Counted from the first letter of the stretch, positions 24,081-32,765 are shown. The stretch: 64,000 bases of DNA from CANJIV01 sp046330225 (GCA_046330225.1 JAXLTD010000002.1:496001-560000), one strand, 5' to 3'. A program made the numbers and translations. Notes: a model not told the origin generated them from the sequence alone.

Positions 24081-24565
24081 CGGTGATTCCCCTTGGGCCG
24101 GCAGGCGGCGATCTCCTCGCGCGCCACGATGGGCGCGAGGGCATCCGCAAGCCCCTGCCGTTCGTCGTCGGTCATGGACGCCACGAACTGCTCGAGCGTC
24201 GCCCGGCGCGCCTGGTTGAGCCGGGCCACGATGGCCCGCCCCTCGGCGGTGGCCGAGACGCGCTTGACGCGCCGATCGAGGCCGTCCTCGCGGCGCTCGA
24301 GGAGCCCCCGCTGATGGAGGCCGTCGACGGCCCGGCTGGCCGCCCCGAGGGAGAGCCCGAGGCGCTGGGCCAGGTCCTTGAGCGAGAGGTCCTGCTCGGA
24401 CTCGGCGGCGTGGAGGAGCTTGACCTGGGTCATGGACAGGTCGAGCTCGCCGACCGCGCCGAACACGTCCTGGGTCGACGCTTTGAGCAGGTGCATCATC
24501 ACGGCGAAGAGGTCGTCGGCCAGGGCGTTCGGCTTCACCGGCGCCGGCTGCGCAGTTCGTTGCAT
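24077..24565 (-). CDS. MarR-family transcriptional regulator
   Basis: The product is 162 residues. The winged helix is LSLKDLAQRLGLSLGAASRAVDGLHQRGLLERR, followed by the wing DGLDRRVKRVSATAEG, a classic MarR pattern. It probably represses the overlapping exporter gene and itself. I prefer ATG 24565: with TTGACA at 24600-24595 and a weak -10 (24578-24573), transcription would start at this codon. An in-frame ATG at 24577 would lie inside that promoter. The palindrome at 24590-24604 covers the -35. Confidence 0.88.
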   Translation of the reverse strand: MQRTAQPAPVKPNALADDLFAVMMHLLKASTQDVFGAVGELDLSMTQVKLLHAAESEQDLSLKDLAQRLGLSLGAASRAVDGLHQRGLLERREDGLDRRVKRVSATAEGRAIVARLNQARRATLEQFVASMTDDERQGLADALAPIVAREEIAACRPKGNHR

Positions 24566-24589
24566 GCGCGCAAGCATTCCATCGACGCA

Positions 24590-24604
24590 ACGGTTGTCAA
24601 CTGT
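24590..24604. promoter_or_regulatory. Candidate MarR operator over the -35
   Basis: ACGGTTG-T-CAACTGT is an inverted repeat with 6 of 7 arm positions matching. It overlaps the minus-strand TTGACA (24600-24595) in front of the marR-exporter operon, the usual place for an autoregulatory MarR operator. Confidence 0.55.
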
Positions 24605-24640
24605 GCAAGCGTCACACAGTCCGGCGGCTGACCCCGGAGG

Positions 24641-25087
24641 TCAGGGCAGCAGGAGCGTGTTCTGCGAGGTGTCCCGCTCGGCCCCGACCGTGAGCGTCGC
24701 GGGCGCGATCGCGTCGTCGCCCACCCGCAGCCGGTACGTGCCCTGGGTCGCATCGACCTGAATCTGGCCGGTGTCGTTCGGGTTGATCGGCCCGGTCGAC
24801 TGCTGCACGCCGGACGCGGCGCCGCCGAGCGTGTCGCTCTCGAGCGTGATCTCCTGGGCGGCGTCGCTCTGGTTCGTCACGACGAGGACGAGCGGCCCGG
24901 CGCCGATGCTCCCGGGGGAGACCGAGACGCGCTCGTTCGACACTTCCGCGTTGACGTTGATCGGGCGCGGCGGGCGGTTCTCGTTCTTGTAGTCGTCGCC
25001 GCCGCAGCCGGCGAGCAGGAGCGCGCCGACGGCGCCCGCCGCAGCGAGGCGGGACAGGGGTCGGGCTGTCGGTCGGATCCGCTCCAT
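24641..25087 (-). CDS. Small secreted lipoprotein of unknown function
   Basis: The product is 148 residues with a signal peptide and lipobox LLAGC (Cys28), a short Pro/Asn-rich linker (DYKNENRPPRPINVNAEVS) and a beta-rich domain (VLVVTNQSDAAQEITLESD; GTYRLRVGDDAIAPATLTV) resembling an immunoglobulin-like or cupredoxin-like fold. No metal-ligand pattern is complete. ATG 25087 is chosen because it puts the signal peptide at the N-terminus; a minus-strand TAACGT lies about 45 bases upstream. Confidence 0.75.
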   Translation of the reverse strand: MERIRPTARPLSRLAAAGAVGALLLAGCGGDDYKNENRPPRPINVNAEVSNERVSVSPGSIGAGPLVLVVTNQSDAAQEITLESDTLGGAASGVQQSTGPINPNDTGQIQVDATQGTYRLRVGDDAIAPATLTVGAERDTSQNTLLLP

Positions 25088-25167
25088 CCCTCGGGCCGGA
25101 CGGCGTGGGCCGGTGCCGGCGGGGCCTACGTTATCCGACGTCCCAGACCGTGCCAACGGGGGCCCGC

Positions 25168-25392
25168 TCAGCGGGGCGGTGCCGGGGCGCGGCCGTCGAG
25201 TTCGGCCCGCTCGGCGCCGATCTTGGCCAGCTCGCGCTGGAGGAGATGCCAGCGGCGGTGCTCGGCGTCCTCGTACTCCTGGCCGGTGAGGCCCTCGAGG
25301 CTGTCCCGGTAGGCGGCCCAGGCCTGGCGCGTGCGCTCGTCCAGGGCCTCACGGGTCAGGCGGTCGTGGCGGCGGGGCGCGAACGTGGTCAT
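25168..25392 (-). CDS. Small conserved hypothetical protein, helical
   Basis: The product is 74 residues, highly charged and predicted helical, containing DRLTREALDERTRQAWAAYR and WHLLQRELAKIGAERAELDG. No known domain is recognised. A strong ribosome site (GGAGGAG) stands seven bases before the ATG, which supports it as real despite its size. It is followed leftward by the lipoprotein gene after an 80-base gap. Confidence 0.65.
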   Translation of the reverse strand: MTTFAPRRHDRLTREALDERTRQAWAAYRDSLEGLTGQEYEDAEHRRWHLLQRELAKIGAERAELDGRAPAPPR

Positions 25393-25457
25393 GCCAGCTC
25401 CTCCGGAAGCAGGGACGATGCGCCGATGCTATCGCCCCCGCCGGCTCCCCGTGCGGC

Positions 25458-26465
25458 TCAGGCCGGCAGCGCGCCGACCTCGGCGTGCAGCACGTCTCCG
25501 TCCAGCCGCAGGCGGCGCACCGGGCGGCCGGCCCGGCCGAGCTCGAGCAGCGCGTCCCACGCGGGCCACGGGAACGCGGCGGGCTCCCAGGCCGGGGCAT
25601 GCCAGCGGGCGGCGTCGATCGCGGCGCGGGCCTGGGCTCCCGCCAGCCAGGCCGCGGCCACGGCGCCGTCGTCGCCGGCCGCGATGGCGTCGCGCAGGCG
25701 GCCCGCCTCGGACAGCCAGGCGTCCAGGGCGGCGACGGTGGCCGGGCGGTTCGCCGCGAGGATCTGCTGCCAGAGCCCGGGATCGGCGGCGGCGACCCGG
25801 GTCATGTCCCGCAGCGCGCCGCCGGAGAGCAGTGCCGCCAGGCGCGGCTCGCGCCCGTGCCGTGCCGCGGCGGCCACGAGCTCGGCGACGACGTGGGGGG
25901 CGTGGCTGGTCCGGGCGACCGCCTCGTCGTGGTCGGCGGCCGTGCAGACGGCGATGCGCGGCTCGAACGCGTCCAGGACGGCGGCGACCGCGGTGAGTGC
26001 TGCCGCGGGCGCATCGGGCGCCGGCGGGCACAGCGCCCACACCGCGCCGTCGAGCAGGTCCGGACGAGCGGCCGCCCAGCCGCCGGCCTCGCTGCCGGCC
26101 AGCGGATGCCCTGGGACGTAGCGCCCGAGTGCGTCACCGGCCGACGCCGCGACCGCGCCCAGCACGCCCGCCTTGGCCGAGGCCGTGTCGGTCACCGCGG
26201 CCTCGGAAGCGCCCAGGGCGTCGAGCACGACGCCCGCGGTGGCGGCGGGGGGGACGGCGGCGAGCACGACGTCGCTGCCCGCCGCGAGCTCGGCGACGCT
26301 GGCGGCGACCGGCAGGCGCGCGGCCCGGGCGGCGCCGGCGGCGGCGGGGTCGGGATCGAACCCCGCGACGGCGAAGCGCGCCGGGAGCGACGCCAGCCGC
26401 TGAATCGCCGAGCCGCCGATCAGGCCCAGCCCAGCGACGCCGACGCGCAGCGGCGGCGAGCTCAT
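25458..26465 (-). CDS. tyrA: Prephenate dehydrogenase (TyrA family)
   Basis: The product is 335 residues. The NAD fold begins VGVAGLGLIGGSAIQRL, and the catalytic region holds GHPLAGSEAGGW (His and Ser of TyrA) and TSHAPHVVAELVAAAA. The enzyme oxidatively decarboxylates prephenate to 4-hydroxyphenylpyruvate for tyrosine. No fused chorismate mutase or aroA domain is present. The ATG overlaps the prephenate dehydratase stop by four bases, so tyrosine and phenylalanine branches are made from one transcript. Confidence 0.88.
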   Translation of the reverse strand: MSSPPLRVGVAGLGLIGGSAIQRLASLPARFAVAGFDPDPAAAGAARAARLPVAASVAELAAGSDVVLAAVPPAATAGVVLDALGASEAAVTDTASAKAGVLGAVAASAGDALGRYVPGHPLAGSEAGGWAAARPDLLDGAVWALCPPAPDAPAAALTAVAAVLDAFEPRIAVCTAADHDEAVARTSHAPHVVAELVAAAARHGREPRLAALLSGGALRDMTRVAAADPGLWQQILAANRPATVAALDAWLSEAGRLRDAIAAGDDGAVAAAWLAGAQARAAIDAARWHAPAWEPAAFPWPAWDALLELGRAGRPVRRLRLDGDVLHAEVGALPA

Positions 26466-27376
26466 GGGTTGGCGGCGCTGTCGACGCGGCTGAGCATCGC
26501 CTCGTAGGCGAGCTGGGCGGTATCGGGCCCGGCGGGGGCGCCGGGGCCGGGCCGGGCGGGGTCGGCGGGGAACGAGCCGAGGAAGCGCGTCTCGCCCTCG
26601 AACCGCAGCAGCCCGACCACGGCGTCGCGCAGCCGGGGGTCGGCGATGTGGCCTTCGCACTCGATGTAGAAGACGTACTCGCCGAGCAGCTCCTTCGTCG
26701 GGCGCGACTTGATCGCCGTGAGGTTGATGTCGCGCACGGAGAACTCCTGGAGGAGGCGCACGAGGCTGCCGGGCTGGTCGGACCGGGGCCGGAACGCGAA
26801 CGCCGTGCGGTCCTTCCCGGTCGGGCCCGGGCAGGCGCGGCGCAGCAGGACGAAGCGCGTGGCGGCCCGCTCGTCGTCCTCCAGGCCCTCGGCCTCCGCC
26901 CGCAGGCCGTGCAGCTCGCCGGCCAGCCGCGGCGCCAGCGCGCCCCAGCCGGGGCGGCCGCCCGCGGCGAGCTCCTGGCAGGCGAGCGAGGTGCTGAGGG
27001 TCTCGCGCGCCTCCAGCCCCCGGCCGGCGATGAACCGCGAGCACTGCGCGAGACCGAACGGATGGCTGGAGACCCCGTGCAGCGGCGAGGCGTCGTCCGG
27101 CCAGCGGAACAGGACGAAGGACACCGGGAGCACCCGCTCGCCGGCGATCAGGCAGCGGTCGGTCTCGAGCAGGATCTGGTCGAGGTTGCCCGGGATGGAG
27201 CCCTCGAGGCTGTTCTCGAAGGCGACGACCGCCGCGTCGACCTCGCCGGACTCGACCGCCTGCACCACGTCCGGCACGCGCGACATCGGCCGCAGCTCGT
27301 CGCCTGGCGCGGCGAGGTCGCGGGCGGCCTGCTCGGTGAAGGTCCCGGCGGGACCGAGGTAGGCGACGGCGGTCAT
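26462..27376 (-). CDS. pheA: Prephenate dehydratase with ACT domain
   Basis: The product is 304 residues. The PDT domain starts AYLGPAGTFTEQAA, has VVAFENSLEGSIPGNLDQIL and the catalytic-Thr neighbourhood AATRFVLL, followed by an ACT domain with GSLVRLLQEFSVRDINLTAI and ESRP-like KSRPTKELLGEYVFYIE, where phenylalanine binds for feedback inhibition. It makes phenylpyruvate. A 30-residue Pro/Gly-rich tail follows the ACT domain. ATG 27376 was preferred to an upstream ATG at 27388 because it opens directly on the conserved domain. Confidence 0.9.
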   Translation of the reverse strand: MTAVAYLGPAGTFTEQAARDLAAPGDELRPMSRVPDVVQAVESGEVDAAVVAFENSLEGSIPGNLDQILLETDRCLIAGERVLPVSFVLFRWPDDASPLHGVSSHPFGLAQCSRFIAGRGLEARETLSTSLACQELAAGGRPGWGALAPRLAGELHGLRAEAEGLEDDERAATRFVLLRRACPGPTGKDRTAFAFRPRSDQPGSLVRLLQEFSVRDINLTAIKSRPTKELLGEYVFYIECEGHIADPRLRDAVVGLLRFEGETRFLGSFPADPARPGPGAPAGPDTAQLAYEAMLSRVDSAANP

Positions 27377-27422
27377 GGGCGGCCACATCCTGCCACCCGC
27401 CCCGGGCCGGGCGCGGGCGGGC

Positions 27423-27444
27423 CCGTGCACGGAACCGTGCACGG
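27423..27444. promoter_or_regulatory. Tandem 10-bp palindromes CCGTGCACGG
   Basis: Two identical perfect palindromes CCGTGCACGG lie at 27423-27432 and 27435-27444, separated by AA (12-bp period). They sit in the 98-bp gap between divergent pheA (27376) and the exonuclease fusion gene (27475). Neither a -10 nor a ribosome site is obvious. Likely a paired operator; the protein is unknown. Confidence 0.5.
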
Positions 27445-27474
27445 CGTCGGCCCCGTCCCGTACACCCCCCGGCC

Positions 27475-29211
27475 GTGGCCCTCGCCGACCAGCCCCTGCG
27501 CACCGCCGAGTTCGTCGCCGTCGACGTCGAGACGAACGGCCGCGCCGGGCCGGATCAGGAGCTCACCGAGGTGGGCGCCGTCCTCGTCGGGGGCGGCGAG
27601 CTGCACGACCGCTTCGCGTCGCTGGTCGCCGTGCGCCGGCCGCTGTCGCGCGGGGTGCAGCGCCTGACGGGGATCACGCAGGCGATGGTCGACGACGCGC
27701 CGGACCCGGCGGCGGTGCTGACCGAGCTTGCGACGTGGCTCGAGGGCCGCGTCCTGGTCGCCCACAACGCGAGCTTCGACCGCGGGGCCCTCGAGCGGGC
27801 GTTCCGGGGGGCGGGTTTGCCGTGGGCCGCGCCGCCCGTGCTCTGCACCGTCGCGCTCGCCCGCCGCTTCGCGCCCCTGGCCACGCGCCGCGGCCTCGTG
27901 CCGCTCGCGGGCTCGCTCGGCATCGAGGTCGAGGCCGCCCACCGCGCGCTCCCGGACGCCGAGACCTGCGCCCGCATCTTCTGCGCGCTGTTCGCCCGGC
28001 TTGCCGCCCACGCGGCAACGGTCGGCGACGCGGTCGCCCTGCTGGCGCCGCGGCGGCGCGGGCGCCCAGCAGGCGGGCGCGGACGGCGCACCCGGGGCGC
28101 GGCCCGGCTGGCCGACGCCGCCGCGAGCGGGATCGACTTCGCGCCGCTGCCTACCGGCCCCGGCGTCTACCTCTTCCGTGATGCGGACGGGCGGGTGCTG
28201 TACGTGGGGAAGTCCCGCCGGGTCCGGGCCCGCGCCCGGTCGCACTTCGCCGCCTCGGCGCCGCAGGCGGACTGGACTGCCCAGGCCGCGCTCGTCGACG
28301 CGCGCCCGACCGGGTCGGAGCTTGGCGCGCTGGTCCTCGAGAACCGGCTGATCAAGGCGCTGCGGCCGCCGGGCAACGTCGCGCTCAAGCGGCCCGACCG
28401 TGACGTCTACATCCGCTGCCGCCTCGACATCGCCTTCCCGATCCTCGAAGTCGCGCGCGAGCCGGCCGCGGGACGCGCCGTGAACGTCGGCCCAGTCCGC
28501 GGGCAGCGGACGGCCGCCGAGCTCGTCGAGCAGCTCAACTCGCTCTTCGGCCTGCGCCGCTGCGGCCGGTCGCTGCCCCGCCGCGCCCACCCCTCCGCCT
28601 ATGGCCAGATGGGCCGCTGCCTGTCGCCGTGCCTCGGGGACCTCGATCCCAACGCCTACCGTGAGCGGCTCGACGCGGCCCTGGCGCCGTTCGCCGGGCC
28701 GGGCGACGCGGGGCCGTCGCTGCTCGCCGCGATGGAGCGGCGCATGCGCGCGGCCGCCGCCGACCGGCGCTTCGAGCGCGCAGCCGCGCTCCGGCGCCGC
28801 AGCGAGCGGCTCGAGGTCCTCCTCGGGCGGCTCGGCGGCGTGCTGCGGGCCGTCCACGCCGCCCCGCGGGTCGTCGTCGCCGGGCCGGGGGAGGCGGGCG
28901 AGCCCGAGCTGGACGGGCCGGCGCCTGACGTGCTCTGGATCGTCGGCGGCCGCGTCGCCCACTGGGGGCCGCCGGAGCCCGGGGACGGTGTGCCGGCGCC
29001 CGTCCGCGCGGCACTCGGGACGGCCCGGCCGGCCGCGCACGACCCCGCGTCGGTTCTCGCCCCCGGGGAGATCGACGAGGTTCGCATCGTCGGCGGGTGG
29101 CTCGCCGGCCACCCGGGCGCGCGGGCGCTGGCGCTCGACCCGCTCCCGGCGGCGGCCCGGCTGGCCCGGTTCGCCGAGCCGCCGGACGGTCGGTCTCAGC
29201 GGGCGGCCTGA
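27475..29211 (+). CDS. DEDDh exonuclease (DnaQ-like) fused to a GIY-YIG/UvrC-like endonuclease
   Basis: The product is 578 residues. Residues about 10-175 form a DnaQ-type 3'-5' exonuclease: VAVDVETNG, VAHNASFDR and HRALPDAETCAR supply the DEDDh set. Residues about 220-300 form a GIY-YIG nuclease (GVYLFRDADGRVLYVGKSRRVRAR), followed by a UvrC-like region with Cys residues (RRCGRSLPRR, MGRCLSPC) and a UVR-like helix (FERAAALRRRSERLE). The same architecture occurs in other actinobacteria, e.g. Rv2191-type proteins, and is thought to act in nucleotide excision repair. The GTG has no visible ribosome site. Confidence 0.85.
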   Translation: MALADQPLRTAEFVAVDVETNGRAGPDQELTEVGAVLVGGGELHDRFASLVAVRRPLSRGVQRLTGITQAMVDDAPDPAAVLTELATWLEGRVLVAHNASFDRGALERAFRGAGLPWAAPPVLCTVALARRFAPLATRRGLVPLAGSLGIEVEAAHRALPDAETCARIFCALFARLAAHAATVGDAVALLAPRRRGRPAGGRGRRTRGAARLADAAASGIDFAPLPTGPGVYLFRDADGRVLYVGKSRRVRARARSHFAASAPQADWTAQAALVDARPTGSELGALVLENRLIKALRPPGNVALKRPDRDVYIRCRLDIAFPILEVAREPAAGRAVNVGPVRGQRTAAELVEQLNSLFGLRRCGRSLPRRAHPSAYGQMGRCLSPCLGDLDPNAYRERLDAALAPFAGPGDAGPSLLAAMERRMRAAAADRRFERAAALRRRSERLEVLLGRLGGVLRAVHAAPRVVVAGPGEAGEPELDGPAPDVLWIVGGRVAHWGPPEPGDGVPAPVRAALGTARPAAHDPASVLAPGEIDEVRIVGGWLAGHPGARALALDPLPAAARLARFAEPPDGRSQRAA

Positions 29212-29223
29212 CGCGCCGGCCGC

Positions 29224-30090
29224 CTACGCGGGCGCGGGGTCGGCGATCGCGTCCGGCGGGTGGTGGCCGGGCCCGTGCTCGTGGCGGTGCACGACGTTGC
29301 CATGGCGGTGGGCGTGGGCGTGCACGAGGTTGACGTCCAGCAGCAGGGCGCGGTCGGCCATGATCGCCGCCGGGGGGCCGTCGGCGACGATGCGGTGCTC
29401 CTCTGAGAAGACGACGCAGCGGTCGGCCACGAACTCGAGAACGTGGAGGTCGTGCGTCGCGCAGACGATGGTCTTGCCCGCGGCATGGAGATCCTGCATG
29501 AGCCCCAGGAGCCAGTCCTGCGTGCGCGGGTCCAGCCCGGCGGTCGGCTCGTCGAAGAGCAGGACCTCGGGGTTCGTCGCGAGCACCGAGGCGATGGCCA
29601 CCCGCTTCTTCTCGCCGCCGGATAGCTGGTAGGGCGGCCGGTCGGCGAGGCCGGCGATGCTGAGCATCTCGAGCAGGTCCGCGGTGCGCCGGCGCACCTC
29701 CTCCTCCGGCAGGCCGAGCTGGAGGGGCCCGAACGCGATCTCCTCGCGCACCGTGGGGGAGAAGACCTGGGCTTCGGAGTTCTGGAAGACGAACCCCACG
29801 CGCGACCGGAAGCCGCGCGAGAACTGCTCGTCTTCGAGGCCCTCCTCGGTTACGGGCGCGCCGAACGCGGCGTAGGCGCCGGCGGAGGGGAACAGGAGGC
29901 CGTCGAGCACCTTCAGGAGCGTGGACTTCCCGCAGCCGTTGGCCCCGAGCAGGGCGACGCGCTCGCCACGCCCGACGCTGAGCGAGACCGCGTCGAGCGC
30001 GACGACGCGGTCGAGATAGCGGTAGCTGACGTCCGCGCACTCGAGCACGGGCGCCGCGGCGGCGCCGGCGAGCTCAGGCGCCGATGGCAT
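29224..30090 (-). CDS. cbiO: ECF nickel/cobalt transporter ATPase (CbiO/NikO)
   Basis: This is the energising ATPase of an energy-coupling-factor importer, 288 residues. It shows Walker A GANGCGKSTLLK, the CbiO-specific Q-loop FVFQNSEAQVFSPTVREEIAFGP, signature LSGGEKKRVAIASVLA, Walker B VLLFDEPTAGLDP and H-loop CATHDLH. The C-terminus is histidine-rich (HAHAHRHGNVVHRHEHGPGHH), consistent with nickel or cobalt binding. It overlaps cbiQ by 17 bases and converges on the exonuclease fusion gene. Confidence 0.92.
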   Translation of the reverse strand: MPSAPELAGAAAAPVLECADVSYRYLDRVVALDAVSLSVGRGERVALLGANGCGKSTLLKVLDGLLFPSAGAYAAFGAPVTEEGLEDEQFSRGFRSRVGFVFQNSEAQVFSPTVREEIAFGPLQLGLPEEEVRRRTADLLEMLSIAGLADRPPYQLSGGEKKRVAIASVLATNPEVLLFDEPTAGLDPRTQDWLLGLMQDLHAAGKTIVCATHDLHVLEFVADRCVVFSEEHRIVADGPPAAIMADRALLLDVNLVHAHAHRHGNVVHRHEHGPGHHPPDAIADPAPA

Positions 30091-31006
30091 GGTTGGCGAC
30101 CAGGAGCAGGACGGTGGCCGCGACGCAGGCCGCGATGCCGGCGGCGTCGCGGGCGGCCAGGGGGCGGGCGGACAGGGCGCGCGCGTCGCCGTCGTAGCCG
30201 CGCGCGACCATCGCCATGTGGATCTCGTCGCTCAACGCGGCGGACTTCCCGAACAGCACGCCGGCCGAGGCCGCCACGAACGCGCGGCCACCGCGCCCGT
30301 GGTCATCGGAGCCCAGCGTGCGCGCCTTGCGGGCCGTGAACATCTCGCCGACGGTCGCGACGAGCACGAAGAGGTACCGGTACGCCATGCCGATCACGAG
30401 CACGAACGTCTTGGGCATCCGCAGGCTCCGCAGGCCGGCCAGGAGGTCGGTCCAGGGCGTGGTGAGCGTGACGAGCACGACGAGGGAGATCGACGTGGCC
30501 ACGCGGGTCACGATCAGGCCGGCGCTGCGGAGCCCCTGCTCGGTGATCCCGACATCGGTGCCGAACCAGGTGCCCAGGTCGAGAACGACGTGCCCGGGGG
30601 TGATGAACGAGAACAGCGCCGGGATGACGACGATCCCGGTGAAGATCGGGATGAACAGCCACACCCGCTTCACGAAGAACCCCAGGCTGATGCGCGAAGC
30701 TGCGGCCAGCGGGAGCGTGGCGGCGTACATCGCGACGAGGAGCGGGATGTGGCGCACGAGCCCAGCCGCGACGAGCAGCAGGATGAGGCAGGGCACCTTC
30801 ACCCGCGCGTCGAGGCGCTGGAGCAGCCCGGGCTGTCGGGCCACGCGGTCGTTGAACATCGCGGTCCCGAGGAGTCCGGCGGCGCCCGCGATCGTCTTGT
30901 CGACGAAGCTCGTCTTGCGCCGCACGCCGATGCAGCCGCACGGGCACAGGCCGGCCTCGGGCTGCAGGAGCCACGCGGGGGCCTCGCCGCGGCCGGCCGT
31001 GGTCAC
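30074..31006 (-). CDS. cbiQ: ECF nickel/cobalt transporter transmembrane protein CbiQ
   Basis: This is the T-component membrane subunit, 310 residues. After a cytoplasmic N-terminus holding a Cys-rich motif (GLCPCGCIGVRRK), it has DARVKVPCLILLLV and several helices, and the coupling motif MAMVARGYDGDARAL near the C-terminus that contacts CbiO. The Cys-rich N-terminus recurs in actinobacterial CbiQ proteins and could bind metal. GTG 31006 overlaps the cbiM stop by four bases. Confidence 0.9.
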   Translation of the reverse strand: MTTAGRGEAPAWLLQPEAGLCPCGCIGVRRKTSFVDKTIAGAAGLLGTAMFNDRVARQPGLLQRLDARVKVPCLILLLVAAGLVRHIPLLVAMYAATLPLAAASRISLGFFVKRVWLFIPIFTGIVVIPALFSFITPGHVVLDLGTWFGTDVGITEQGLRSAGLIVTRVATSISLVVLVTLTTPWTDLLAGLRSLRMPKTFVLVIGMAYRYLFVLVATVGEMFTARKARTLGSDDHGRGGRAFVAASAGVLFGKSAALSDEIHMAMVARGYDGDARALSARPLAARDAAGIAACVAATVLLLVANHAIGA

Positions 31007-32088
31007 GCGGCCCCCGTGGCGGCGCCGCCGCCGGAATCGCCGGGCCGCGAGCGCCTGGCCAGCCGCACGAGCCCGAAGGCAGCGAGCATCACGACCCCGA
31101 TCGCGGCGATCCCGACGCCCGCCGACAGCAGGTAGCCGGCGACCTCGTGCTTGCCATCGGAGAACCCGTAGCCGCCGAGGACCGCGTGGCTCCAGAAGTC
31201 CGCGTAGCGGTTCAGACCGGAGGGCACGGCGTTCAGCCCGTACTTCCCGAGGTCCAGGTCTCCCGGGGCGTCCTCGCCGAACGCGCCGCCGGGCGCGAGC
31301 AGCCCGAGGGGCGTGAGTGCGAGCATGAGCCCAAGGGGCGCGAGCACCCAGCCCCACCCGATTCGCCGGGGCCCCGCGGCGTCGCGGGCGGCCTCGTCGA
31401 CTGGGATCGCGCCGTGGTTGATCCGCAAGATCGCCAGGTTCGTGCGCTGCAGGTAGGCGACGATCCCGAAGGTGAGCGCGAACTCGACTCCTCCGGCGAC
31501 CGTCAGGTGGGCCAGGGCCATCGCCGGGATGGTCTGCGCGAAGTGGAACGGCGCGTAGAGCGGCGTGCCGTCGGCCGCCGTGAAGAGCTCGGGCTGCAGT
31601 CCGAACTCGATCGCCGCGCACAGCGCCGCGGCGTTGAGGCCGACGTAGCCGCCCAGGCCGGCGGCGAGCGCGCGGCGCGGCGCGGTCAGCGTCGCGGAGC
31701 GGGCGAGCAGCCGGTAGACCCCGTAGCCGGCCATCGGCATCACGAAGGCCATGTTGAAGGCGTTGGCCCCGAAGGCCAGCACACCGCCGTCCCCGAAGAA
31801 GAGGGCCTGGATCAGCAGGGCGATCGAGACCGCGATGACCGCGGCCCACGGGCCGAGCAGCACCGCGATGAGGACCGCTCCGACGGCGTGGGCCGTCGTG
31901 CCGTCCGGGATCGGCACGTTGAACATCATCACGAGGAAGGCGTAGGCGGCCGCCAGCGCGACGAGCGGGACGTAGCGGTTCGTCACGACCGTCTTGACGC
32001 GGCGCGCCGCCACGGCCCACACCGGCACCATGGCCGCGCCCAGGGTCGCGCACGTGGCCGGGCTGAGGTAGCCGTCAGGGATGTGCAT
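31003..32088 (-). CDS. cbiM: ECF nickel/cobalt transporter substrate-binding protein CbiM/NikM
   Basis: This is the S-component that binds Ni2+ or Co2+, 361 residues. It begins with the diagnostic MHIPDGYLSP, whose N-terminal Met-His binds the metal, followed by the CbiM helices (FNVPIPDGTTAHAVGA; FFGDGGVLAFGANAFNMA). The C-terminal part, with GKYGLNAVPSGLNRYADFWSH and one more helix, looks like a fused CbiN/NikN-type component, which explains why no separate cbiN is present. It overlaps the Fur-family gene by 14 bases. Nickel and cobalt cannot be told apart from sequence. Confidence 0.92.
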   Translation of the reverse strand: MHIPDGYLSPATCATLGAAMVPVWAVAARRVKTVVTNRYVPLVALAAAYAFLVMMFNVPIPDGTTAHAVGAVLIAVLLGPWAAVIAVSIALLIQALFFGDGGVLAFGANAFNMAFVMPMAGYGVYRLLARSATLTAPRRALAAGLGGYVGLNAAALCAAIEFGLQPELFTAADGTPLYAPFHFAQTIPAMALAHLTVAGGVEFALTFGIVAYLQRTNLAILRINHGAIPVDEAARDAAGPRRIGWGWVLAPLGLMLALTPLGLLAPGGAFGEDAPGDLDLGKYGLNAVPSGLNRYADFWSHAVLGGYGFSDGKHEVAGYLLSAGVGIAAIGVVMLAAFGLVRLARRSRPGDSGGGAATGAA

Positions 32089-32602
32089 GCGCGCGCACCT
32101 CCCGTTCCGGCCCGGAACGCCAGGGCGAGCCGGCGCGGCCACGGTCCCCGTCGGCGCAGCGAGGGCAGAGGCCGACGATCGGGAAATGGGTGAAGCGGGC
32201 TTCGTAGCCGGTCGCGTCGCGCACCGCGTCGCGCACCGGGTCCAGGACGGCAGGCTCGACTGCCGTGAAGGCGCCGCAGGCGTCGCAGGCCAAGTACTCG
32301 CGGCGCCGGCTTGCCGCCAGCGTATAGAGGCCCGGGCCGTGCCCGAGGTGGGCGTGGCGGACGAGGCCGAGCTGCTCGAGGGTGTCGAGGTTGCGGTACA
32401 CCGAGGCGAGGTCCGACGGCGGGACCGCGCCGTCCAGGCCAGCGGCGATCTGCTCCGCGCTCACCGGGCCGTCGGCGGCGTAGAGCGCCTCGAGCACCAC
32501 CCGGCGGGCCGCCGAGAGCCGCAGGCCCCGGCTGCGCAGCAGTGCGACGGCGGCATCGACGTCGGACGCTTCGAGGGCCGGGGCGGGGTGGAACACGGTC
32601 AT
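32075..32602 (-). CDS. Fur-family metal-responsive regulator
   Basis: The product is 175 residues. The Fur winged helix is RGLRLSAARRVVLEALYAADGPVSAEQIA with SVYRNLDTLEQLGLV, and the dimerisation part has structural-zinc pairs CDAC and CPRC. The usual HHDH regulatory motif before CDAC is replaced by RRREYLACDAC, so the sensory site is non-standard. Its place as first gene of the cbiMQO operon suggests a nickel, cobalt or zinc sensor. ATG 32602 has GAAGG upstream. A 7-bp-arm palindrome lies 60 bases before the start. Confidence 0.85.
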   Translation of the reverse strand: MTVFHPAPALEASDVDAAVALLRSRGLRLSAARRVVLEALYAADGPVSAEQIAAGLDGAVPPSDLASVYRNLDTLEQLGLVRHAHLGHGPGLYTLAASRRREYLACDACGAFTAVEPAVLDPVRDAVRDATGYEARFTHFPIVGLCPRCADGDRGRAGSPWRSGPEREVRAHAHP

Positions 32603-32661
32603 GGCTGGACCTTCTTTCGTGGCGCTCCCCCGAGCGGATCACCGGCGACAGCGATCGGCTC

Positions 32662-32679
32662 GCGGGTACTTCTACCCGC
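32662..32679. promoter_or_regulatory. Palindrome upstream of the Fur-family/cbiMQO operon
   Basis: GCGGGTA (32662-32668) and TACCCGC (32673-32679) form perfect 7-bp arms around CTTC. The site is in the 163-bp gap between the NicO gene stop (32766) and the Fur-family start (32602), in the expected promoter region of the latter. It is the best candidate operator for the metalloregulator, though it could also be a small hairpin after the NicO gene. Confidence 0.45.
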
Positions 32680-32765
32680 AACCGGTTCGCAGAAGCAAGC
32701 AATTCGTGCCAGCACGTGGGCGGCGCGCCAGCGCCGGTGGCGGTTGCGGCCAGTGCGACCGCCAC

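Noticed and set aside
24080..24590. N-terminal extension of the drug exporter frame to 703 residues
   Set aside because: The extra part is the MarR gene read in another frame; ATG 24080 has a strong ribosome site.
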